NCBI GenBank assembly: GCA_002336935.1
Contig: DDEW01000005.1
Coordinates: 1-41,985, forward strand
Direction of reading: 5' to 3'
Source of the DNA: Candidatus Saccharibacteria bacterium UBA1944
GTDB lineage: Bacteria; Patescibacteriota; Saccharimonadia; Saccharimonadales; Saccharimonadaceae
Length of the DNA: 41,985 bases
Positions 30,396 to 37,195 of this stretch are shown in pieces. The notes below the pieces were generated by a model, which saw only the letters and a program-made list of their open reading frames with translations, had not been told where the DNA came from and made no database searches. Position 1 is the first letter of the stretch. Each line of letters starts with the position of its first letter. A program made the position numbers and the translations under genes.

Positions 30396-32474
30396 GTGAG
30401 TAAGCGAGTAAACCTCACGAATTTATGTAAGGCATTTTTGAGCCTAGGGGTGATCATCATATGTTTGGTCTTTTTTGCCGTGCCATCTGCCTCTGCACTT
30501 GCGACGGTACCCTACAAAATGAACTTTCAAGGTCGGTTGACCGATACGGTAGGTACTGCTAAACCCGATGGGACCTACAATATTCGTTTTCGCATATACA
30601 ACGCTGTTAATACCGCCGTATGGTCAGAAGATCACTTGGTTTCCGCCGGCAACGGCGTATCGCTCGTTGGCGGACTCTTTACCGTACAGCTGGGAAGTGT
30701 GACACCCCTCGATCCTGCTCTCTTTAACACTGCTACGACTAACCAAAACGGCATGACGCTCGAAGTAGAGCTACCTACCCCAGTAACCGCCACGAGCTCT
30801 AGCCCCAGCTGGACCGAAGGCGCCATGACCCCCCGTAGCCCGATTGCAACCAGTGCCTATGCGTTCAACAGTGACACGGTTGATGGTCTGGACAGTAGCG
30901 TATTGGCACGTAAAGATGCGACGAATACGTTTACCAGTAGCAATACCTTCAATGGTACGAGTTTATTTTCGGTCAATGACCCTAGTGCAGTGGGTATTCA
31001 GAACACCAGTGGGACCAAAGCATTCACAGCCGATACAAGCAATATGGTGGTGCAGGTTGGCTCATCCGCTGCCGATGCATCATCAGTAGTGTTTGTGCTC
31101 GACACGAAAAATACCGCCGGTGATCCAACGGGAGCACAACAGGTAGCAGGATCAATGTATTACAACAGTACGAGCGGCAAATTTCGCTGTTACCAGGCTG
31201 CGGCATGGACTGACTGTATAACGGCAACTCCTAGTGCCCAGACATTACAAACGGTGTACGATGCCTCCAGTTCACCGGCTACTATCACGACCACAGCAAG
31301 TAAAGGCGTGAATATTGTAGCGGGAGCGGCTCCGACGGCAGATTTATTTGTTGTCGATAACACTGCCAACCCGACGGTAACGGGCGGGGTAAACGGAGTG
31401 AACGTAAAGTACGCCGGCGGTGCTGCAGCGGTTGAAGGCTCTGGGCTTCGTGTAGACTATGCGCCTGGTTCTACTAGTGGGGGAACGTGGAGCGGCGTGC
31501 GCATTGTCGCCAACGCGACCGGCCCAGCGAGCGGTGTGACGGCTTATGGTATAAAGCTTGAAGGTCCTACCAGCCAGGGTGCCGGGACTGAGGAAGCTAT
31601 GTATGTAGGAACAGGCTGGGACATTGGGGTAGACATTCAGTCTGGTGGTTTGCAACTGGCTGCGCAGAATGATCCCGCTACACCAGCTGCTGGTAACCTG
31701 CGCATTTATGCCAAAGATATCGCAGGGAGGGTAATGCCCAAATGGATTGGCCCAGCGGGTGTTGATACTCCTATGCAGGCAAGCCTTGGGTTCAACCGTG
31801 TATCAATGATAATGCCAGCAGGTGGTACAACTGTGGGTGGTTTTGGTACGACGTTTACTAATACTGGTACCGTTGCAAACCCAACGCCAGCTTCGACCAA
31901 CTTACTTACATCGGTACGCCGTGCAACATTTAGTACCGGCACAACGGCCGGCACGGTCGCTTCGCACCGGCAGAGTGTGCTGCAAGTATGGCGGGGCAAT
32001 GCTGCCAGTAGGGGCGGATTCTTCTTTACAATTCGATTTGGTACAAGCTCGCTACAGACGGGCAACCGGGCGTTTGTTGGCCTGTCAAGCTCAGTAGCAG
32101 CACCGACTAATATCGACCCATTTGTTACGGGGACAATTGGCCGGGTGGGTGTAGCCGTCAACACAAATACTGGTAACTGGTCCATCGTCACTAACACTGT
32201 CGGTGCTACTCCAAGCGCGACTAATCTTGGCAGCACGATGCCCCTTAATACTACAGATCTCTACGAGCTGATACTTTACTCCCCACCGAATGGTTCGACA
32301 ATTGGATATAGGATGAAGAATGTAACAACGGATGCAGTGGTGACCGGCTCACTTTCAGCTAACCTTCCAAGTAATGCCACGTTTTTGGCGCCACAATTCT
32401 GGATCACTAATAATGCGACTGGCGCGGCAGCAATACTAGACTTCTCGGGCTGGTACCTAGAAAGTGACCAGTAG
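30396..32474 (+). CDS. Large secreted fibre-like surface protein with phage-tail-like C-terminus
   Basis: A 692-aa exported protein. The signal peptide ends near ASA at residue 34. The N-terminal domain (VPYKMNFQGRLTDTVG; DGTYNIRFRIYNAVNTAVW; GGLFTVQLGS) is of the type found at the start of repetitive fibre proteins. The long middle is Ser/Thr/Ala/Gly-rich with tail-fibre-like SPIATSAYAFNSDTVDGLD and repeated beta elements. The last 200 residues (GGFFFTIRFGTSSLQTGNR; AFVGLSSS; FVTGTIGRVGVAVN) resemble phage tail-fibre receptor-binding regions. It is probably an adhesin. Start is GTG 30396; the frame has no better start. Confidence 0.72.
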   Translation: MSKRVNLTNLCKAFLSLGVIIICLVFFAVPSASALATVPYKMNFQGRLTDTVGTAKPDGTYNIRFRIYNAVNTAVWSEDHLVSAGNGVSLVGGLFTVQLGSVTPLDPALFNTATTNQNGMTLEVELPTPVTATSSSPSWTEGAMTPRSPIATSAYAFNSDTVDGLDSSVLARKDATNTFTSSNTFNGTSLFSVNDPSAVGIQNTSGTKAFTADTSNMVVQVGSSAADASSVVFVLDTKNTAGDPTGAQQVAGSMYYNSTSGKFRCYQAAAWTDCITATPSAQTLQTVYDASSSPATITTTASKGVNIVAGAAPTADLFVVDNTANPTVTGGVNGVNVKYAGGAAAVEGSGLRVDYAPGSTSGGTWSGVRIVANATGPASGVTAYGIKLEGPTSQGAGTEEAMYVGTGWDIGVDIQSGGLQLAAQNDPATPAAGNLRIYAKDIAGRVMPKWIGPAGVDTPMQASLGFNRVSMIMPAGGTTVGGFGTTFTNTGTVANPTPASTNLLTSVRRATFSTGTTAGTVASHRQSVLQVWRGNAASRGGFFFTIRFGTSSLQTGNRAFVGLSSSVAAPTNIDPFVTGTIGRVGVAVNTNTGNWSIVTNTVGATPSATNLGSTMPLNTTDLYELILYSPPNGSTIGYRMKNVTTDAVVTGSLSANLPSNATFLAPQFWITNNATGAAAILDFSGWYLESDQ

Positions 32475-32478
32475 CACG

Positions 32479-32832
32479 ATGCGATACAAAATTCATCCAC
32501 GCGTAGTACTTGCCATAGCTGCCATGCTGCTAGTGGTATGTGGAGTGGTGCTGTTTTTTGTAATGAACAGCAAGAAGAACGACGATAGTGTCGAGGCCGT
32601 CACCCAGACCATCGCCAAGCACATGGTATTACCAATAGACGAGGTACCCGCGCTGCTCACGGTAACCGACCCCTCAAAGGTTAGCACGCAGTTTTTGAAA
32701 CAGTCCCAGGTTGGCGACAAAATCCTTATCTACCAAAAGTACAAACGAGTCATTATCTACCGCCCAAGTATAGACAGAATTATTGATATTGGCCCGGTGG
32801 TTATTGATAACCCTAAAGTAAGTAACGAATAA
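32479..32832 (+). CDS. Small membrane-anchored protein, CPR-type family
   Basis: A 117-aa protein with one N-terminal membrane helix (VVLAIAAMLLVVCGVVLFFV) and a soluble extracytoplasmic part with MVLPIDEVPALLTVTDPSKV, VGDKILIYQKYKRVIIYRPS and IDIGPVVID. I recall this PxxEVPxLxTV ... GDKxLIY ... IIYRP pattern from many Patescibacteria genomes, without a function. ATG 32479 is preferred to GTG 32464, which lies before the fibre gene's stop. It forms a unit with the next gene. Confidence 0.75.
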   Translation: MRYKIHPRVVLAIAAMLLVVCGVVLFFVMNSKKNDDSVEAVTQTIAKHMVLPIDEVPALLTVTDPSKVSTQFLKQSQVGDKILIYQKYKRVIIYRPSIDRIIDIGPVVIDNPKVSNE

Positions 32833-32850
32833 AACACAGGAGTGATGACA

Positions 32851-33279
32851 ATGAAGAAGGAACACACTACACCACGCAAGGTAATTCTCAAAAAAGAGCG
32901 TCTCGTAACATATGTTGCCGCCCTCGTTGCAGTTCTTGTCATTGCCGTAGCCGTTTCATGGCTGCTTGATAACAAGTTCATGCAGCAGATTGATAAATCG
33001 AGTTATCAGGTAGTGTACCTTACCAACGGGCAGGCGTATTTTGGCAAACTACAAAACACTGGTGGAGAATATTTAGTTATGAAAGAGCCTTACGCCGCAC
33101 AGAGCGTAGCACCGAAAGAAGGGGATACACAGGCTAGCGCGGCGACTACGACGCTTCTGAAAGTCAGCCAGCAGGTGTATGGCCCCCAAGATTCCATTGC
33201 AATCAAGAGCGACCAGGTGTCGTTTTGGCAAAATCTCCGGAGTGACAGCAAAGTCACCGCTGCCATAAAACAAAAATAA
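32851..33279 (+). CDS. Small membrane-anchored protein, CPR-type family (NGQ-YFGKL)
   Basis: A 142-aa protein with a basic N-terminus, one membrane helix (VTYVAALVAVLVIAVAVSWLL) and an extracytoplasmic domain: YQVVYLTNGQAYFGKLQNTG, LLKVSQQVYGPQDSIAIKSD, QVSFWQNLRSDSKV. This too is a pattern I associate with conserved uncharacterised CPR proteins. ATG 32851 is chosen because AGGAG (32838-32842) is 8 bases upstream; GTG 32842 and ATG 32845 are too close. It is the last gene of the surface island. Confidence 0.75.
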   Translation: MKKEHTTPRKVILKKERLVTYVAALVAVLVIAVAVSWLLDNKFMQQIDKSSYQVVYLTNGQAYFGKLQNTGGEYLVMKEPYAAQSVAPKEGDTQASAATTTLLKVSQQVYGPQDSIAIKSDQVSFWQNLRSDSKVTAAIKQK

Positions 33280-33285
33280 TTTCCA

Positions 33286-33334
33286 TCCGGCTGGTGCGCT
33301 ATCTCACTACGCTCACCAGCCGGACGTTCTTTTG
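33286..33334 (+). terminator. Strong intrinsic terminator closing the surface island
   Basis: Perfect 11-bp stem TCCGGCTGGTG (33286-33296) / CACCAGCCGGA (33314-33324), 17-base loop, then CGTTCTTTT. Confidence 0.85.
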
Positions 33335-33387
33335 GACGTTGGGGAATACGTCGCCATTGTTCACATGTCGACTGGTGAGTGCTGCCG

Positions 33388-33396
33388 TGGTATAAC
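33388..33396 (+). promoter_or_regulatory. Extended -10 (TGGTATAAC) for 33405
   Basis: It ends 8 bases before GTG 33405. Confidence 0.5.
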
Positions 33397-33404
33397 GGTA
33401 GATA

Positions 33405-34244
33405 GTGAGTGAAAAATTCGACTGGAGTCGCTATCATGAACAACACCGCACCATTGAGTTAGGCAAGCGGAGCGTTCGGATTGCCACAAGCCATCCGGAA
33501 CACGAGGGCGATTATAATGGAAAAACAGTGCTGCTTGTCCCTGGCCTTACGTCAGGAACGGCAATTTTTGGCCCCTTTGCGCATCGACTGAACCAAATCG
33601 GTTATCAAACAGTGGCTATGTCGCATGATAGAGTAGACCAGGACTGCAAAGAAGATGTCATGGAGATTGCAGAACAGATTATAACTGGCGAAATTGGCGA
33701 TTATGAAACAACTAATTTATCCATCGCCGCCCATTCACTGGGCGCAATTCTTGCGGTAAAAGGATTGGCCGGTAGGCCAGATATTGAAGAATATGTGCAC
33801 AATCTTACGCTTGCAGCCCCAGCTGGGTACGGTGGGGTGCAGTTCCTTCGAGGAGCAACAGAAAGCGTACTCTTTGAACTAGCTCATCGCCCCTCTACCG
33901 AAGAAATACGTAACACAGTGTTTGATGCACTGCGCTATAGCATGGCTGCTAATATACAGCTCCGGGGGCGCATTGAAGAAGCGCGGCATACCGATATTAT
34001 TCCTCAAACCAAAGAATTACTGGCGCGCAGTCTTCCTATAATGGCACTGGTATACCCAAATGACCGTTTGATTAGGCGTGAACCGCTCATCGCTGGGCTT
34101 GAAAACGCAGGTATTCCGGTAATACGAGTCATATCAGAGCCCAAATCATCAGGGCACAATGCTCACTTATACTACCCCGATCAAGTAGTCGCAGAGGCGA
34201 TGCAGGGGCTCCATGAGCTGGGGCAGAGAGGTGAGCGTGCCTGA
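33405..34244 (+). CDS. Alpha/beta hydrolase
   Basis: A 279-aa alpha/beta hydrolase fold protein: strand VLLVPGLTSG supplying the oxyanion region (41-51), nucleophile S111 in the elbow AAHSLGA, an acidic residue in a later strand (MALVYPNDRL) and the His in SSGHNAH near the C-terminus. Substrate unknown. It starts with GTG and appears leaderless. The end overlaps mutM by 8 bases. Confidence 0.82.
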   Translation: MSEKFDWSRYHEQHRTIELGKRSVRIATSHPEHEGDYNGKTVLLVPGLTSGTAIFGPFAHRLNQIGYQTVAMSHDRVDQDCKEDVMEIAEQIITGEIGDYETTNLSIAAHSLGAILAVKGLAGRPDIEEYVHNLTLAAPAGYGGVQFLRGATESVLFELAHRPSTEEIRNTVFDALRYSMAANIQLRGRIEEARHTDIIPQTKELLARSLPIMALVYPNDRLIRREPLIAGLENAGIPVIRVISEPKSSGHNAHLYYPDQVVAEAMQGLHELGQRGERA

Positions 34245-35112
34245 ACTACCAGAAGTAGAAACAGTTCGTAGGGGGCTCAGTGAGCGAGTTATTGGCCTAG
34301 CAATTGCATCGGTCCAGTGTATTGACTCACCAAAGAGTTTCCCCAACGATCCACAGACGGTCACGGCATTTATGGTGGGGGCCACCATTGTCGCTGTGCG
34401 ACGCCGGGCAAAAGTATTGCTAATTGAGCTTGATTCACAGTACACGTTGGTTGTTCATCTCAAAATGACTGGTCAATTAGTGTATCGTGGCAGCTCACGG
34501 TTTGGGGGTGGACATCCAAATGATAGCTTGGTAGGGGATCTCCCCGATCGATCAACACGAGTGACGGTAACCTTTCATGATGGATCGCAGCTGTTTTTTA
34601 ACGATCAACGTAAGTTTGGCTGGATGAAACTCATACCGACACCCGAGGTACCAAACATAGATTTTATGAAGAAAGTCGGCCCAGAGCCGCTCGAGGATTC
34701 CTTCACTGCTGAGCAGTTTATTCCGCGTATTCGCCGCCGTAACAACACAACAATTAAAGCAGCCCTCCTGGATCAAACGGTGCTTGCTGGGGTGGGTAAT
34801 ATTTATGCCGATGAAGGACTGTGGGGAGCTAAAATCCATCCCGCCACTCGCGTGAAGAATGTATCTGATGAAGCGCTTGGGGAATTGCTCAAGGAGCTAA
34901 AGTTTGTCATGAACCTCAGCATTGAAAAGGGTGGTAGCACTGACCGCAATTATGTAAACGCCGAAGGAAAACGAGGGAGCTATATCGACTTTGCACGTGT
35001 TTTTCGTAAAGAAAGAACCCCCTGTCCGCGCCACCCTGATGCAGCAGTTGAAAAAACACGCGTTGCTGGCCGCGGTACGCACGTGTGCCCACTATGCCAA
35101 GTGCTACAATAA
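34237..35112 (+). CDS. mutM: Formamidopyrimidine-DNA glycosylase (MutM/Fpg)
   Basis: Removes oxidised purines such as 8-oxoG from DNA. The start must place Pro directly after Met, because Pro2 is the catalytic nucleophile after Met removal; GTG 34237 gives MPELPEVET exactly, with GAGAGG a few bases upstream, so in-frame starts further upstream are rejected. Pro2, Glu3, the LKMTGQL lysine region and the H2TH segment (QTVLAGVGNIYADEGLW) are present. The C-terminal zinc finger reads CPRH ... CPLC, with His replacing the usual second Cys. Overlaps the hydrolase stop; holA follows. Confidence 0.95.
   Translation: MPELPEVETVRRGLSERVIGLAIASVQCIDSPKSFPNDPQTVTAFMVGATIVAVRRRAKVLLIELDSQYTLVVHLKMTGQLVYRGSSRFGGGHPNDSLVGDLPDRSTRVTVTFHDGSQLFFNDQRKFGWMKLIPTPEVPNIDFMKKVGPEPLEDSFTAEQFIPRIRRRNNTTIKAALLDQTVLAGVGNIYADEGLWGAKIHPATRVKNVSDEALGELLKELKFVMNLSIEKGGSTDRNYVNAEGKRGSYIDFARVFRKERTPCPRHPDAAVEKTRVAGRGTHVCPLCQVLQ
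35102..35110 (+). promoter_or_regulatory. Extended -10 (TGCTACAAT) of holA
   Basis: It ends 8 bases before ATG 35119 and lies over the end of mutM. Confidence 0.55.
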
Positions 35113-35118
35113 AGGGGT

Positions 35119-36045
35119 ATGGTTTACCTTATAACGGGAGACAACGCTTACCGCGTTGAACAAGAGCTGCGCAAAATCGCTGGCAACTTGCCACTGCGCA
35201 AAATCGCTGGTGACGACTTGACCCTCGATGCATTAGCAGATGTGCTTATGGGCGTGTCGCTTTTTTCCTCACCTGAAGTGATTGTGCTAACGCACGTGGC
35301 AGATAATAGCCATCTGTGGGAGAAGTTGGGTGAGTGGATTGAACGGGCTGATGCTGAAAAGACTATTGTTATTGTTGAACCACACCCCGATAAACGCACG
35401 AAGGCGTATAAGGCTATACAAAAACACACCATGCATATCAGGGCGGAGCTATGGACTGACCGGGAGCAGGGTGTGGCGCGTGAATGGCTGGATACCACGG
35501 CCAAACAGCAGGGAATTACCCTTAAACCTACGCATGTAGCTGCTATGCTTCAACGAGCTATGGTGCCTGGTGACCGTCCTGGAAGCATGCTGATTGACCA
35601 AACTCGTCTCGTAACGGCGCTTCGTTCACTTGCGCTCGTTGATACAGTTGATGATGACACCATTGCTGCCGTGATGCCACCTGCTATGAGTGAGAGTATT
35701 TTTCAATTGATGGAGCTGGCTTTGCAAAAAAAAGCAGCTTCCACCAAGGAGCTTCTGGATGAGCTCCGAACCCGCGAAGATGCTCACTATGTATTCGCGC
35801 TTGTATCATCGCAGTGGTTCCAGTTTGTAGCAGTAGCGCTTACATCACCAGCAGATGCAGCAGAAAACGCTGGTGTTAACCCCTATATTGCACGTAAGTT
35901 TGCGCAGCTTGCGAAAGACATTCAGCCACACGAACTACGGCATTTGACGCAGCTAGCCGCAAATATTGACGCAGGCATGAAGCTCTCGCAGTTTGAACCA
36001 TGGGATGGTGTGGACCGGTTTGTTTTGGGTATCGCACTCCGTTAG
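35119..36045 (+). CDS. holA: DNA polymerase III delta subunit
   Basis: Clamp-loader subunit that opens the sliding clamp. The 308-aa protein has the HolA layout: N-terminal MVYLITGDNAYRVEQEL, ATPase-like core without nucleotide motifs (VSLFSSPEVIVLTH; KTIVIVEPHPDKRTKAYK), and a helical collar domain at 200-308 (ESIFQLMELALQKK; HYVFALVSSQWFQFVAVAL). The length is near normal for the family (about 330-340). Confidence 0.88.
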   Translation: MVYLITGDNAYRVEQELRKIAGNLPLRKIAGDDLTLDALADVLMGVSLFSSPEVIVLTHVADNSHLWEKLGEWIERADAEKTIVIVEPHPDKRTKAYKAIQKHTMHIRAELWTDREQGVAREWLDTTAKQQGITLKPTHVAAMLQRAMVPGDRPGSMLIDQTRLVTALRSLALVDTVDDDTIAAVMPPAMSESIFQLMELALQKKAASTKELLDELRTREDAHYVFALVSSQWFQFVAVALTSPADAAENAGVNPYIARKFAQLAKDIQPHELRHLTQLAANIDAGMKLSQFEPWDGVDRFVLGIALR

Positions 36046-36064
36046 TATTCACGCACATAAGCGG

Positions 36065-36070
36065 TATAAT
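36065..36070 (+). promoter_or_regulatory. -10 box (TATAAT) of the second pilin
   Basis: It ends 7 bases before ATG 36078. Confidence 0.6.
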
Positions 36071-36077
36071 AGACAGT

Positions 36078-36593
36078 ATGAAGCGCGCTGGCGGTGGGTT
36101 TACTATTTCGGAGTTGTTACTGGTGATTGTTGTTATTAGTATACTCGCGGCTATGGCTGTTATGACGTATAACGGTATTCAAGCGCGTGCGCAGCTTGCA
36201 CGGGCACAATGGTCACTCAATGTGCTTGCCAAGTCGGCGGAAACATATGCGATTGAGCATGATCAAGGAAGGCCAGCATCGCAAGCGGCATTTATTGATG
36301 TGTTCAAAGCAGCCTCACTGTACGAATCGACGCGCGACCCGAACGGGCAGAGCTTTGCCATTTGCGCGCTACCCCAAGGTTATGTCATTGTAGCGTGGAA
36401 TCCTATTGTCACGAGCTACAAGAACGGTGATATGCTCTATACGTACTCTGCAATGGGTGGTCAGCAGATTGTGATGCTTACCAATTCATCACTCTCGGCA
36501 TTGCCGAATCAAATCGACAAAGTGTGCGATGAAGTGTACCCCATCACAAAAAACAATGGGAGCGCTTTTACCTCATGGTCCTATAATCTATAG
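36078..36593 (+). CDS. Type IV pilin-like protein
   Basis: A 171-aa protein with the prepilin signature: leader MKRAGGG, then F-T-I-S-E with Glu at mature position 5, and a hydrophobic helix (LLLVIVVISILAAMAVM). The TYNGIQARAQLARAQ hinge is shared with the pilin at 9733 and with the chimera at 17943. A variable C-terminal domain with two Cys follows (AICALPQG and KVCDEVYP). Leaderless; ends before a strong hairpin. Confidence 0.9.
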   Translation: MKRAGGGFTISELLLVIVVISILAAMAVMTYNGIQARAQLARAQWSLNVLAKSAETYAIEHDQGRPASQAAFIDVFKAASLYESTRDPNGQSFAICALPQGYVIVAWNPIVTSYKNGDMLYTYSAMGGQQIVMLTNSSLSALPNQIDKVCDEVYPITKNNGSAFTSWSYNL

Positions 36594-36595
36594 CA

Positions 36596-36623
36596 ATTAC
36601 CCCACCGAATGGGGTGGGGTAAT
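36596..36623. terminator. Strong hairpin between the pilin and rpsT ends
   Basis: Perfect 11-bp stem ATTACCCCACC (36596-36606) / GGTGGGGTAAT (36613-36623), loop GAATGG. There is no U-run on either side, but its position between converging genes suggests a shared 3'-end structure. Confidence 0.55.
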
Positions 36624-36642
36624 GGAACTATCGATGAGGCAA

Positions 36643-37032
36643 TTATTTTTTGGCTGCTGGTTTCTTCGCCACAGGCTTTTTCGCGGCTGGCTTGGTTGTA
36701 GCCTTGGCTGGAGTCTTTTTTGCAGCAGGCTTAGCGGCAGCTTTTGTAGGAGTCTTGGCGGGAGCCTTCTTTGCCTTTGCGGCTGGCTTTACGCCGGCTT
36801 CTTTGGCAACCTTAGCAAGGCCGGCTTTGCGGCGGCTCGCAGTTGCTTTCTTGATCAAACCCTTCTTGACCGCAGTGTCGATTTCACTCTGTGCTGCGCT
36901 CAGGCCGCTGGCACTTGGCTTCGCTACAAATGCCTTTACGGCACCTTTGATATCACGCTTAATTCCAACGTTGCGCTCGCGGCGCTTAGCAGTTTGTTTC
37001 ATTCGCTTGATAGCGGATTTGATGATTGGCAT
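36643..37032 (-). CDS. rpsT: 30S ribosomal protein S20 with histone-H1-like C-terminal tail
   Basis: Residues 1-80 are the S20 fold (MPIIKSAIKRMKQTAKRRER; then a helical Ala/Lys-rich core) that binds 16S rRNA. Residues 82-129 are a tail made almost entirely of Lys, Ala, Pro and Thr (KPAAKAKKAPAKTPTK; ATTKPAAKKPVAKKPAAKK), like histone H1 tails. E. coli S20 is 87 aa, so the tail adds about 45 residues. Shine-Dalgarno AAGGAG lies 6 bases upstream. It has its own consensus-like promoter and a palindrome at the predicted transcription start. Confidence 0.93.
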   Translation of the reverse strand: MPIIKSAIKRMKQTAKRRERNVGIKRDIKGAVKAFVAKPSASGLSAAQSEIDTAVKKGLIKKATASRRKAGLAKVAKEAGVKPAAKAKKAPAKTPTKAAAKPAAKKTPAKATTKPAAKKPVAKKPAAKK

Positions 37033-37068
37033 ATGACTCCTTGTTCCTCATTAGTAGGCTATTATTTC

Positions 37069-37083
37069 AATCAACGGTTGATT
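37069..37083. promoter_or_regulatory. 15-bp palindrome at the rpsT transcription start
   Basis: AATCAAC-G-GTTGATT, perfect 7-1-7. It overlaps the last bases of the -10 box and the predicted rpsT start site, a position suited to an operator or a 5'-end RNA stem. Confidence 0.45.
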
Positions 37084-37109
37084 ATAGTTGAAAAACCTCT
37101 GTTTGTAAA
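37081..37109 (-). promoter_or_regulatory. Promoter of rpsT
   Basis: On this strand TTTACA (37104-37109), 17-base spacer, TATAAT (37081-37086). The leader is about 40 bases with a Shine-Dalgarno. Confidence 0.75.
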
Positions 37110-37123
37110 GTGGTACAGTATTG

Positions 37124-37153
37124 TTGACGTGCATAAACTTCTTATGGTATAGT
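37124..37153 (+). promoter_or_regulatory. Promoter of the DHH-like gene at 37196
   Basis: TTGACG (37124-37129), 18-base spacer, TATAGT (37148-37153) with TGG before it. Divergent from rpsT. Confidence 0.7.
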
Positions 37154-37195
37154 GAAGCCAAACTCGATTAAAAGAAACAAAATAGGAATAACACC

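Noticed and set aside
30383..30403. Six-codon ORF before the fibre gene as a leader peptide
   Set aside because: It overlaps the GTG start and has no attenuator-like structure; too little to call a leader peptide.
33380..33450. tRNA-like stretch (GTGGTATAACGGTAGATAG resembles a D-arm)
   Set aside because: No acceptor stem, anticodon arm or TpsiC loop can be paired around it; it is an extended -10 followed by the GTG of the hydrolase.
36529..37152. Long plus-strand ORFs opposite rpsT (also 36650-37036)
   Set aside because: They mirror the low-complexity Lys/Ala codons of S20, have no start signals, and the S20 frame is clearly real.
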